The notes: generated by a model not told the origin, from the sequence alone. 25,681 bases of DNA from Cudoniella acicularis (GCA_013054445.1 JAAMPI010000794.1:1-25681), one strand, 5' to 3'; shown: positions 10,140 through 21,400, numbered from the stretch's first letter. Program-made: numbers and translations.

Positions 10140-11720
10140 ATATAGATTCCGTTTTATCGAGAAGTATATCTTCTACTATTTAGAATTCGGTCAGGCTAGT
10201 CACTAGAACGATCCTAGGATATAGAGAAGGCATCCGCTTAGTCGCCACGTGCTTATAGAGGTCTTAGAATACTTAAATAAGTATCTACGAAGTTTATAAA
10301 TAGCTTGTTAAAAAGTATCTAGAATACTAGTATTTAAAATATAAGATTCGTAAGATACTACTTTACGATTCCGAGAGAGAGTAGGCTAGGTTTATGATTA
10401 CTAATAAACATCGCCTTCCGGGAGTCTTATACCGATAGGCAATTCGGCTAGAAATAGAGCCTAAACTTCGCCGGCTTTATTATCCTCCCCTTAGACGAGA
10501 GTCTTAAGTTCTCTAAGTCTTAGGTGATAGGTGTTATTATACCGAAGATGACTAACCTATAGAGACCGAGGGTAGAAACAAGACAGGTTCCGATGTCGTA
10601 AGTAGCGTAATTGCCGTTCTCCGACAAATACCTTAAGACAATTTTAGGAGGGGCTCTATATATACTAAAGCGGCGATAGTATTAAGAAAAGGGACGATAG
10701 AGCTAGGACAGGTAAAGATTAATAGAGATAGTATATATAACCTTCTTCCTCGGTCGATAGCCGATAAACTCGACTTATCTCTATATTCTAGCGGTACTAT
10801 AAGAATAAGACTCGAGAACCGTAGTATTCCGGTTAGTCAATATTGTCGACTTAGTATCTAGGTAGCTAGCGTTAAAACAACAATCGATATATACGTAGTT
10901 TCCGAGCTACCTTTCTTTCTACTAGGTAGGGTATAGATTTAAGAGGTCAGGTTACTAAGAGACGTTAGAAATCAAATATACTATATCCGAGGACCTCTTA
11001 AAGGTCTGATCGAGCTTCCTGATCCTATATCTATAACCGAGGCCGACACGGACGCCGTTACTAGAGAGCGCGAGGCGGCTCTAGTAGAGTTGCNAACGGC
11101 TACGGAGGCTAGAGAGTACGAGCTTNNTNAATTAGCAAGCACTTATAAGTCTATTTACTTANGAGACGAGACGATAAGTAAGGATAAAGTTTNGNAGGAT
11201 ACTGTCTCCCGTNAAAGNATAGAAGGTGACCTTTATTCTNTTGATCGTATACTAGTAGAGAAGTAAGAAGATAGGAGAACGTANTACCTGCTCCTTTAGG
11301 ATAGTTATACCGAAGCCGAGTCTACGTAAGAGCCGCGGNAGAATATNAGAGACAAGGAGCTACTTNATATTTAGCGANAGAGAAAGGCGTAAGAATTACG
11401 TANGATAGTACCGGCCTTAGACCTAGTNAAATTTAAGGAGCGGCGAANANAGAGGCTAGGTCTAGCTTTATATAAACGACGGTNAAAACTCTAAATAAAG
11501 CGTATAGGTATGCCCGTATTNTTGTCTAAGTTNATACTAATAATGATTTCTTCTAGACGCGTGATCTATACGACACGACCTATACTAGCCGTATTATAAA
11601 AACANANCGTATAACCGTATTTCTANGCAGGCTTANATAGCTATCTTTAAGGCACTATTATAGCGCGAAGACCTCGGACCCCTATTAGGCTCGGTATTAG
11701 GATTACTAATATTTCCTAGA
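10140..11720 (+). pseudogene. Gag-like / retropepsin-like / chromodomain protein, RIP-mutated
   Basis: One plus-strand frame (codon first bases 2 modulo 3) holds for roughly 525 codons. Residues of about 10268-10420 read like a helical gag-type region. From about 10718 a retropepsin-like domain appears: I-N-R-D-S then N-L-L-P-R-S-I-A-D-K-L, later V-V-S-E-L-P-F-F-L-L-G-R (10895-10930). The Asn at the expected catalytic Asp is ATT-AAT, exactly what RIP makes from ATT-GAT. A charged, coiled-coil-like stretch follows (11039-11220). The chromodomain spans 11228-11380: L-Y-S-x-D-R-I-L-V-E-K, stops at the cage-type Trp positions, E-A-E-S-T-stop-E-P-R, and D-K-E-L-L. The tail is basic, as in fungal chromodomain proteins. 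There is no space for reverse transcriptase, RNase H or integrase between protease and chromodomain. It may be a domesticated Ty3/gypsy derivative or an internally deleted copy. The start is unclear; the end is near 11700. Confidence 0.6.
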
Positions 11721-11984
11721 GAACCGTTATATAGTATATTATAAAAGATACGATAGAATTTCTTTTCTTTATTTATAATATATGATTTATATATTCTTAA
11801 AAATATAATCTTCTTTATAATCTAAAAAACCTTTTTCTACCTGAATTATAGAGAGTATTATTAATTATAGACTAGATTTATATCGTCCGTAGCCTAGTTA
11901 CGAATTACTATCGAATACTTAGTCGGAATAATAGTTCCTAGTTATAAAAAATAGAACGGATCGTAGGTTTATTAGTTATTAATT

Positions 11985-14900
11985 ATATTTATTTTTATGT
12001 CTAAAGCTAGCCGATTTAAGTTTCCGGGTATTAACCGGTTTTAGTTCTTATAAGGTCCGCGATAAATACGGCTCTTCGGTTAAGCGCGAGCCCCTCCCTA
12101 CCTTATCTTGCCGGTTTAATCTTANCGACGCGTCTTNACCTTATATNNTAATAAATCTTATATTTACGTCTTTTCTTTAAGTATTTANNATAAAAGACCT
12201 AACGGAGAAAGTTAAAACTCTTAAGAAACGACTCGACGAGTTAGGTAACGTATTTAACGTTATTAGAAAATCTCTTACCGGNNGCAAACATAGTAAGTAG
12301 CGCCGCTTAGTNCGTGTCGAGGCCCTAAGCGGACGGCCGGATTAGGTATANGATATCTTTAAGTGCTTTAGTAAAATATTAGTAGAGTTAAAGAGCGTTA
12401 AGAAGACGCTTAGNANACGTATATTNACTNATAGTGGCTATACGTAAAGCGACGCGTTTNCGACGTATATTAGAGCCGTATCTAAGGCCGAGTTATAATA
12501 TAGCGCTCNCGTATNAGGTTAGTCCGAGACTAAGTTAGTTTCTCTAGCTATCCCGGAAAGTAGANAGCGAAAATCAGCGGCTACCGATAGATCTATACTA
12601 TTAGTATACGTATCTNCTANTATATCTTCGGACTATAATATNATCCCGTCGCGACGTAGTAAAGAGTCTNTTTATTACGAGCTTNCGCTTATAATATCAA
12701 CTACNAAACCTTCTAACCTTATAACTCAACNAAGTAACGCACGACTTTATCCCTAGTTANANGACGAAACCGTACTAANATTTCGCTATAANTATAAAGA
12801 TATTAATAAAAATATAAACGAAGCGAAATTCGANAAATATTCTTCTAACNTAAGCGTTAAAGAAAANGGCTATTTNAAGCTTATAGTCGAAGACCTACTA
12901 CCTCTCGTATTAGATAAAGCTTCTATTAGTTAGCTAGNGAGAGACTATTTTATAAACTTCTNTTACTATCGGGATTCTTAAGGGTTCGTCGTAGTGACTA
13001 AAGGGNAAAAGCGNGAAGTCCGGTTACCTAGCTTACTATTTCCTTAAACCTAAAGGTCCTAGTCGCGAANTAAACAAAAAGAGCTATAAGAAAGTNTAAT
13101 AAAAGATCCTCTATNAAATATATANTATATTATCGGGGAACCTCTCTTTCTAGANATANAACTAAGCCTAGGAAAACGACTAGAACGGATTNGCGGTCGG
13201 GAGATTCGCGGANTCGGGACTATATACGCTTACCTTAGTCCTANAACATTATTTTCTNTCTANTATAATAAAGATNNCGATCTCGCCTTANTAAACCTCN
13301 TACGAGCCGNCGNGATCAAACTATAGCTTTTAATCAAACCGGCTTATAATAACGAACTAGAGCGCTATATACGCCGAGAATTTCTAGAAATAGGGTATTA
13401 CTNNTAATCCCTTCGCTAGCTTAGCCGTATTATCCCCCTAANNAAACTAGATAAGTAGGGGATTAAGTATTCTCTTGTCTATACCGAACNAGGAGAACTT
13501 ATAATAACGGAACGGGAAACCCGTCACTAGGTCCTAAACTTANGACCTAACTACGCTCTTATAATCAATATCNTATATAGTCCTTTACTAGATATCCCTC
13601 TTNATTACCGGTTTTATAAGACAAGCTACGGTCCGCGTGCTTTAANAAAAGCCTACTTCCGACTTCCTAAGGAAGGGCNACTAGTCGAAGTTTAAGGAAA
13701 CAGAAGGGTACGTTTATAGCTAGAGAAACTCCCGGTCGTTTAGTCGAAAATTATTAGGATAAAAAGAAAGGCTTTANCGACNNAAAGCCTATCGAGAAAG
13801 GGCNAAGTTACGCCTTAAATAGGCAGCCTCCTTAAGACAGTTTATAGGAAACAGGCCTTCTATTAACTATATTCTCTAATCTATAGCTAGAGAGATCGAT
13901 CGAAACCGTTCTTCGAAAATACTAATAGTAGGGCTCCTACTATATAACTCGTATAAGCTATTAGTGNCTTAGAGAAAAGATNACTANTTACGGAGTTCTT
14001 AGACCGCTTCGCGAAGGTTAAGCTAGTAGAAATTATCGATAAANGGAAGGAGGGCCGGACGCGTATAGATCTANAGGCTATTATAAACCTTATAAATNGC
14101 CTTAGNTANTAGAACTCTAAGACGAATCGTATAAAGTTATATTATTACCTTNTNNAAGGCCGGCGATANAAGAGAATATATAACGGTTTCGATNGCCTCT
14201 TATACCTTATTCNTCCGAACNNGANGGATAGGGAAAGTCTCTAGATATCGGGCCGTATATNTTAGGAGCTATCTAATAAAGATATCGAGTTACTTTACTC
14301 TTTCNTAAAATCTAATAAGTTCGTATAGCCTATATATCGTATAGGGAAAACCTTNTAANTATCGATTTAGTCTAACGTAGAAGTCNCTAAGTTTAAATAG
14401 GAGAGCGAGGATCCTTAAACGATCGCCCGGTTACCTATANAAGACTTNGTCACCTTTATANANGAGTTTCTAATTATCGAGAAGGCTAAATTTAAGNTAG
14501 GAAAATACGACTAGCCTAAACCAGATTACTAGCTTTAGGACTNGCTATANAGTCCTNCCTAGGTTCNTCCTTTAGACAAGCTATACGATCTATACGATCT
14601 ATACGAGATAGACAAAAAATNTGATTATATTATNANATGTTTACCCGAGAACAAGCCTCGTATTACGAACGAAGTAGGGAANGGCCTAAGGCGTTCGTNT
14701 AGAGGGGATGACCTACTAAAAAGGTCAAATCNTAGAGTAACTTACGAGAGAATTCGTACCCCTTAATACTTATAACGACGGCTAGCCTATAGAGTTTAGG
14801 AGACCTNATATCGCCGATAAGCCTNTTNCCTAGATCTATCTAAAAGAAACGNGTAATTAGGTAANGAAGGTTAACTACTCGTATAACCCTTCTATCGAGT

Positions 14901-15085
14901 TCCGCGTTATAAAGATATCTAGGTAGTAAAGGCAAATNCTTATCGCAATTNAGGACATACCGTATAATAGCGAAGTAACGGCCTTTTATAGACGGCGTTT
15001 CTTATANGAAAAAGAGTGTTTATATAATCTNTATAATAGACGTTCGACCTTACGAGGCTAAGTATAGATCTTGATCGTATACGGG
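11985..15085 (+). pseudogene. Unrecognised protein of about 1000 residues, RIP-mutated
   Basis: A plus-strand frame (codon first bases 1 modulo 3) is open apart from RIP-type stops from 11985 to about 14735, then continues in another frame from 14750 to about 15085, so one small indel or intron lies near 14740. The first 60 codons have no stop. A coiled-coil-like stretch starts K-D-L-T-E-K-V-K-T-L-K-K-R-L (about 12193). Other recognisable pieces are Y-F-K-L-I-V-E-D-L-L-P-L, E-L-E-R-Y-I-R-R-E-F-L, I-I-T-E-R-E-T-R-H, F-Y-K-T-S-Y-G-P-R-A-L and a small Tyr/Asp/Leu repeat near 14578-14610. I find no catalytic motif I can name. The N-terminal part vaguely recalls the helical N-terminal domains of fungal STAND or HeLo proteins; this is a guess. 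The start codon is not certain. The gene ends at the inverted repeat 15074-15124. Confidence 0.5.
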
Positions 15086-15124
15086 CNATAGTCGTAAACT
15101 TTACGACTATAGCCCGTATACGAT
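15074..15124. repeat. Perfect 25-bp inverted repeat with a 1-base loop
   Basis: The arm 15074-15098 pairs with 15100-15124 at every called base; the single N at 15087 faces an A. The pairing stops abruptly at both outer ends. A near-perfect palindrome of 51 bp surviving in heavily mutated DNA is notable. It lies between the ends of two convergent genes, where it could act as a terminator-like hairpin, mark a recombination junction or be an assembly fold-back. Confidence 0.9.
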
Positions 15125-15299
15125 TAAAGACGGAGTTTNAAGACGGAGTAGGGTTAAAGACATCGGTTGGTCGACCGGCGACGCTATTCTCCGAAATNAT
15201 AATAGTTTCTTAAATAAAGATTCTTATATTATANAAAGGAATTAGAANAGAAAGAAGGTCAAAATATACTATAATCCTAAAAGNAGAGCGTTATATAGA

Positions 15300-15990
15300 G
15301 CGTATAGGCNANTCNCGTCCGTATAACTTCCGGTGCCGTTTAAGTCTTACTACTACTACTACTTCNTCTTCCTNGCTATTCTTAAGGACCTCGACGCTAG
15401 GNTAAAAGTATTCTTTANNNTANTAAATTATAATCTCCTNTCTAATCTCGATGTCCTCTTCCGTAATAACTTAAATAGATAGCCCTCTTCTCGAAAGTCG
15501 AGCGTTAAATTCGCGGCTATGATTTACTAAACTTNCCGGCCCGGCTATTATATAGNTACCGNTNTCGAGCTTTANGAGACTAAAATCCTGCCTANTATAC
15601 TTTATTANCTCNTNCTTATTCGTATTTATACGAGCCTTTATTCCTTAAAGATACTTAATATCTTNGCCCTTCTTAACAAATTCTCGTATAATAATAGTCG
15701 TACCNTAGCCNTTTAGCCTAAAGCGATCTATNTTTAAAACCTCGAAANGGCAATNAGGTAAATAGATATTAAGGTATTTACGGAGATATATTCCGAAAGC
15801 GTGTTTCGTATTAGAACACGAGTCGATAAACTACGTGAATTTATNAAGCTAGAGAAGTTATAAGACTATCGTAGGCATATCTTNTTNTTTNATNATAGAA
15901 TAACGTANTATAGTAATGACTTGATTATTCTNTTTAGTGTTCGGCTGATAATTAAAGTNAAATTTTCGTGTTAGTAANTAGTATACCTAT
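15300..15990 (-). pseudogene. SET-domain protein resembling SUV4-20/KMT5 methyltransferases, RIP-mutated
   Basis: A single minus-strand frame (codon first bases 2 modulo 3) covers about 230 codons without a frameshift. From the N-terminal side it reads M-P-T-I-V-L, L-H-K-F-T-stop-F-I-D-S-C, Y-L-R-K-Y-L-N-I-Y-L-P-x-C, F-E-V, then I-I-R-E-F-V-K-K-G, D-I-K-Y-L-stop-G-I, D-F-S-L, Y-I-I-A-G-P, L-V-N-H-S-R-E-F-N-A-R-L, E-E-D-I-E-I and K-E-Y-F. The order matches SUV4-20 type SET domains, where G-P-A-x-x-x-N-H-D-C and Y-G-x-x-Y/F-F bind S-adenosylmethionine. Those enzymes methylate histone H4 Lys20. Here the Cys after N-H-S is Arg (CGC at 15513-15515 complement), which RIP alone does not produce from TGC, so the ancestor may already have diverged. 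The C-terminal Cys-rich post-SET segment is not evident. The true start may lie upstream of 15990. Confidence 0.6.
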
Positions 15991-17160
15991 AAATAATTAG
16001 AAGCTATAGAATTTNTGATTAGAAGGATACTNANTTGATNAATAAGCGTNGCTATAAGGAAATNATTAAATTCTCTAAGCGTAGTGCTTGTTAGGCGGCC
16101 TATAGTNAGTTCTTTTAGGCTTCCTATAGAGGCTTAANTAAAAACTAGGAGATNTGTTCNTAGATATATATCCGTCGAGACACGACCCTCGCCTCCGTAT
16201 TNATATAGCTCCGCTAGCGATTCTGCCTTAACTCTCGCCGGTATATACTTTCNTACTATTCCGAGGCATATATAGCCACGGCGTGTCTAGTCCCGTATAT
16301 NACTTGGTCGGTATATNAAACCGAGACTAGGGAGCTNAGATAGTACGGCGAATCCTCNTATATATAGACACTATGACTNAGTCTGGTTATAGTAGACGTT
16401 TAAGTAGTATATAAAAGGCAAGGCAGACCGGCGTCACTAGAAAAGCTATACTAACGNAGGAAGTGGCTATACTATAGANAAGCATCNGANATTCTTATCC
16501 CCTTAAAGAGCTAAGAATCTATATAGATCAAAANAGCTATAATAGTAGAGACATAAGGTTTAACTGTCCCGTAAAACGATTTTNACGCGAAGGNATAATA
16601 TAGAATACCTTTATAAGGCTTATCTNCCCCTAAATATACACACTAATACACTTCCNAAGCCACCCCTCGGAGGTGCCCTCCTANTATATAGTGCCTTCCA
16701 GGTATAGGAAGCTTTAGCTATATAGTAGATCTNTTAAAACAGTCGTTATAGGGAGGATTCGGCTCTACTNAAGGCCGACCGCTTTCTATACCTTAGCCCC
16801 GGACCCGCTTNTATNATTCTAATANTATATACCTTTCTTNGCTNCCTATTACTTTACCTANAAGTAAATACCGTANGAGTATATTTCCGCGCGNTNGCTT
16901 AGGTNATATATNAGTATAGGTACCTNCTTTATATATATTCTAAGTCTATANNACCTATAACCGGCTTTCTTAAANATANTCTTATAAAATNTCGAGCTTT
17001 ATTTTACTAGCGTATAACCTTGCCTCTTTAGGGGCTNCCCTACGCTTATCTACGGATTTGTTTNACTTATCGTTTTAGGGCCTTTANCTATACTACTCTA
17101 GCTATCCGCCTACGTATATATATTAAATATCTTTCCCTTAATNTCTCTAGGTTTATTATA
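15991..17160. other. Region without an assignable gene
   Basis: Upstream of the minus-strand SET gene and rich in Ns. Short open stretches exist on both strands (for example plus strand 16171-16260) but none is long enough to call. A patch near 16638-16675 retains several CpA dinucleotides. It probably contains the SET gene's promoter and 5' end. Confidence 0.35.
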
Positions 17161-17170
17161 CTATAACAAC

Positions 17171-17238
17171 TCTACTCTACTCTACTCTACTCTACTCTAC
17201 TCTACTCTATTTAACTCAACTCAACTCAACTCAACTCA
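17171..17238. repeat. Adjacent pentanucleotide microsatellites (TCTAC)8 and (CTCAA)5
   Basis: Eight TCTAC units at about 17171-17210 are followed after a short junction by five CTCAA units to about 17238, then two CTTAACTCAC-like units. The second array still holds CpA while its surroundings do not, so it either arose after RIP or escaped it. Confidence 0.9.
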
Positions 17239-17499
17239 CCTTAACTCACCTTAACTCTCCGCTTGACTGCCCTAGTTTATAAAGCTATAGGGCAATATTA
17301 GTAGGTTATATATCCGGATCGACAATAGTAATTAACTACTCTTACCTAGGGCAAGCTAGGATATATTCTATCAGATAGATATATAGGCTATTATTTATAA
17401 CAGTAATTAATAGTACTAGTACGTAAGTAATAAGACTATACCTTTAGATAAGATACTATTATATAACTGATTTAACTTAGAAAAGATTTTCCTTATAGA

Positions 17500-18288
17500 A
17501 AGAACATTAGGGAAACCGAAATAAAGTCGAAGCTTCGAGATTACCTAACTAATCTTAAAGGTAATACTAAGGGGGATTTATTATAAACCGAAGAGGATAC
17601 TAAAGAAGATCCGTCATTACTACTTATCGATATCTATATCAAAACTAGATTTCCTAAAAGGGACTACCCTCTTATCGGAGATTACCTTAATCAACGCGAT
17701 ATCCTAGTACTAGTAGAGATACTCTTCGATAATCTCTTTAGAGCTTAGGTAAATAAAAGAATTGTTTATATTAGTGACTACTCTAATACCTTATCGCCTA
17801 AATATCAATTAGCGTTAAAAACTCTATACGATATAAGCTATATAGAGGTGCTATTACTTAGTGATTATACTAAACAGTTCCTAGAGAACCTAAAATCCGA
17901 CTCGGACAAAGCAGACGTATTTCGAATAGAATACTCTCGGCTTCTTAAAGAATCTTTTCCTTCGGACTAATAACATGTCTTACTCAACTTGACTAGCCGA
18001 GAGTATATGTTTGGCGAGTATAGTAGTATAAAAGAGTTAGGCCTAGACAGGAATTTATAGAGCCTTAGAGATATGATAATGTCACGTATCTATTAGTCTT
18101 AAGATATATTAGTCTCTATAAACTATAATAGTAGCGACCTTATATAAGGCTAGTAGGTAGGCTATCGATTTAAAATTATCCCGATATTAATACTCGATAA
18201 GATCACGAAAAGTAAACAAGATTAGAGGGACGCTAGTAAAGAGGTATATCAGGTGCTTTACGTAATTCGGAAAGTAGAAGGTAATTAA
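17500..18288 (+). pseudogene. Unrecognised protein, about 260 residues, mildly RIP-mutated
   Basis: The frame from 17512 stays in register to a TAA at 18286-18288, interrupted by roughly a dozen TAG/TAA. The longest stop-free stretch is about 73 codons (17749-17967). Recognisable pieces are E-I-K-S-K-L-R-D-Y-L, D-Y-P-L-I-G-D-Y-L, I-L-V-L-V-E-I-L-F-D-N-L-F-R-A, E-V-L-L-L-S-D-Y-T-K-Q-F-L and F-R-I-E-Y-S-R-L-L-K-E. It looks like a soluble, mostly helical protein; no family is recognised. No convincing start codon is seen; an ATG lost to RIP would look like ATA. The gene lies before, and is convergent with, the minus-strand gene ending near 18836. Confidence 0.5.
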
Positions 18289-18835
18289 TAAAACGAGTCT
18301 CCTTTATAATTAAACTATAAATATATCGGAGTTTGTATTACTATTTTAGGTATATTAAAGTTTTATATAAACTATTTTTATATTTCGTTTCGAATTATCT
18401 ATTAAGAAGGTTAGATACTTTACACGTAATACTAAGCTAGGATAGACTCCGCCTATATTAAGAGTTTGGAAGTATAGTAGCGGGTTAGGTAAATAATATA
18501 AAAATTTAAAATCCTATTATTAGCTATTTCGTGATCTATAGTGACTTAGCTCGAGCTTAACCGAGGAGCCGTATTGTCAGGGGTAATATCACGTGCCCTC
18601 GGCTAATAAAATATAGTAAAATAAATTAAAACTTTTATAGATAAAAAGAATACGAATAAATATAATAGCTAAATATTAAAGTTTATATATAAATTTATAG
18701 CTACTTCTTTATTATACCGCTAAAAACTGAACTAAACACGTCTAGATAAGCCCGAAGGAGAGTATTCTATATCTTCTATTCCCGACCCCTAGAAATAGCC
18801 TAGATCTACGACTTATTGACTAGGGCTAAGGCTAG
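18289..18835. other. Intergenic region between convergent genes
   Basis: AT-rich, with an imperfect inverted repeat: TTAACCGAGG at about 18556-18565 and CCTCGGCTAA at about 18596-18605, one mismatch, around a CACGTG at 18592-18597. This could be a small foldback element. No coding frame was found. Confidence 0.45.
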
Positions 18836-20347
18836 GCGCTACTATACGGCTCTTTAGCCGAAGCTCGAGCCAAGTCAACGTCGATATACGGAATGACAAT
18901 TCTAGAACACTATAAATCATTAACTCCTCGATCTAAATAGTATATATTCTTTTTAAATATAGCTAAAAGATCTTACGTATTATACCTTAATTATTCTTCT
19001 ACTTCCTCTCTTAAAATATCCTCGCTATCGATCTAATCCTTAGTTTCTATCAAACTTTTATATCGTCCCTCTAATAACGAATACTTATCTAATAAGACTA
19101 CCGAATCATAGTATAGTATCCTATTACGAAATTCCTCCTCTATTATCTATTTTTCTGCCTTATTGTCGTTTATTAGGCCGCGAAGAATCTTAAAAGGATA
19201 AAAGAGGCTACTATCAGAATTCTATATCTAACGATCTAAAATAACACTTTAAACAGCTATTAAACAAACGCGTTGTCGTATAAGCTAATTCTAATACTCC
19301 TAGAAGCTATTAGCTATCTTTATCCTACTAACCTTACGTACGAAACGAAACGCTTGCCTTCTCTATATTCGCTACTCTTCTTCGGTTGTTTTAATAAGGA
19401 TATCGATAGTTAAGGTTGATTCCTTATACTTCTTAAGCGAAGGTTCGTTGTCGAAATCTGCGATAATAGTCTCCGAATCTGCTAATAGTTAGCGATATTA
19501 ATACGAAATAGAGATAGGGGTCTTACCTATATCGTCAATATTAGTAATAAGATCATATTTAACTATTTCCCTAAACTTCTTCTTAGATTAAGACTTGTCT
19601 TCTAATAATTAGTCTAAGATCTTTTAGAGAGGGTCCTTATAACATATAGGACAGTACTAGCCTTTTATCGTAGCGTAAGAGAGATATAGTTTGTAACTAT
19701 AAATCTAATAAGGCGATATATACGAAATCGGCTTAACATATTTCTTATAAATAGAATATTCGTCGCGTCTATTTATAATATCTTTATTCTTAGACTTCTT
19801 ATCGCCCTTATTAGAGTCACTAATCTCTTCGGTCGAATCTTTAATAATACGCTAAGTCCTACCGGCGACGGAACCTAGTTTAGAGACTAAGACTATTATA
19901 ATAACAACCGTTTTTAGCTTTCGCCTTAGCCGGAGGTTAGATATAGGCACGCCTATACTATTGACTATAGAAATTATTAGAGAGTTCTATATTTAAAATA
20001 TTATTTAAAATACCTTTATCCGCCGGAATTTTTAAAGGATCTTCCGCTATTAAAGGGCTTTCTATTAAACTTTTTATAAGTTAATAGCCTCTAGATAGGC
20101 TACTAATAGTTAATCGGCCGTTAGGTAGAATTTCTAAGGCTAATAGAGAAATTAGTATATTCTCCGCTATCGATAGCTCTCTAGAAGTCGCTCCTTTAGT
20201 TAGTAGGCTAATTTAAAGGCTGTCTAAAGGTTACTACTATTAGGACGTGTATTCTATAAGCGGTTCGGTAGAGATATTAGAGGCAGGCAGATCTTTAAGA
20301 GTTTCTCCTAATACTAGGTCTGTCGAGAATAAGCTAAGGAAGGCCAT
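18836..20347 (-). pseudogene. Unrecognised protein with a CPIC motif, RIP-mutated
   Basis: An ATG at 20345-20347 (minus strand) opens M-A-F-L-S-L-F-S-T-D-L. The first frame runs to about 19940 with repeated S/T/P and Leu-rich text, including A-E-N-I-L-I-S-L-L-A-L-E-I-L-P-N. Near 19880-19960 the coding frame changes (an intron or an indel). The second frame, to about 18836, contains K-K-S-K-N-K-D, Y-C-P-I-C-Y-K-D-P-L (near 19633-19657), a Lys/Glu-rich middle and F-Y-P-F-K-I-L-R-G-L. The C-x2-C pair might be half of a zinc-binding site, but I do not see its partner. The family is not recognised. The gene is divergent from the plus-strand gene at 22025, and A-E-x-x-L plus I-L-P-N-x-R text occurs in both, so a distant relationship is possible. 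Confidence 0.5.
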
Positions 20348-21191
20348 GCTACGAAGTGTTCTAAGTAGATCTGGTAGTGACAATTACCCGAGGAGTGATA
20401 TTAACTAAAAATCAGAATAAAATCTAAGAAAGTATTTGATAAACGTGGTGGCCTTATATAGTATATACGTAGTCAAAGCTTTTAGCTTCCCTCTTATAAC
20501 TAACGATAAGTTACGTAACGTATTACTACGCTATGTCTCGGTATGATTTTAGCGGTCCTTACGGGACGGATCATCGCCCTTAGGCAAGGCTTTCTTAGCT
20601 TTCCCCCTAAATACTCGATCTATATCACCGGGAAGGAAGAGTTCTATACTCGCGTAGATCGACTACTAATCTGATAGACTTATTAACGTTAACGAGGGAG
20701 CCTATATATATGTTTCGAGAGTCAACCCCGGCTAAGAATCGTATTACGACGATACTTGTTTCTTATAAAGCTAAGCCACGAGACTATAAGAGCGTGCTTG
20801 GAAATGGTCACCACTACCGAAGGTTACTACTTTCGGTCACCTTATATTAGTATAATATTAGGAATCTAGAGATCTAGGGGCATCAGATTCTACCCGTGTT
20901 TAGTGATTTTCGAGGAGAATAACGGGAAGAGTCAGCTCTAAAGTAAAATCTTTCGGCCTTATAAACCCCCTCTCTATAACTAAGATCATAGTATCCTTCG
21001 TCTCGTACTAATATCAGTCATAACGTCTCTATTCCTACGTTAAAGTATAAACAAGCCGCCTAGCCAATATTCGTCTAGGTGGCGCGATAGTCGGCGTTTC
21101 CTAGAACGTATAGAAGATAGCTTAGCCGTCGGTTTAGGGATATTAATAGGGACAGGTCTAGGGTAAATCCTACTAGAACGTTCTTTTAGTA

Positions 21192-21400
21192 TATGATAGT
21201 AGTTCGACTGTCGTCATGCTTACCGAAGGATGGCCTAAGAGTATAGGGATCGTGAGCTAAACCCCGTTAGAAGCTATTTTTAACGTATGATAGCGGCTTG
21301 ACTTATAACACGCCGGCGGAAGGATGGCTTATATTATACGGATCAGGGGCTAAGCTTCTATGTCTCGTTCTAGCGGTTTGACGTATACTACGCAGACAGC
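21192..21400. repeat. Degenerate tandem repeat, about 80-94 bp unit
   Basis: TATGATAGTAGTTCGACT at 21192 and TATGATAGCGGCTTGACT at 21286 begin two units that share GGAAGGATGGC-like text and GCTAA further on. A third partial unit begins with TAGCGGTTTGACGTATA at 21371. The copies are strongly diverged. Confidence 0.6.

Noticed and set aside
11228..11380. Chromodomain as the tail of a full Ty3/gypsy pol
   Set aside because: No reverse transcriptase or integrase motifs occur in the same frame or nearby; only gag-like and protease-like sequence precedes it.
4072..17143. Ns as C/T or G/A ambiguities left by RIP copies
   Set aside because: Many Ns lie in A-N-T or other contexts that are neither N-A after a pyrimidine change nor T-N, so the RIP explanation does not cover them.
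17171..17238. Telomeric repeat
   Set aside because: The units are TCTAC and CTCAA; no TTAGGG or CCCTAA array is present in the window.
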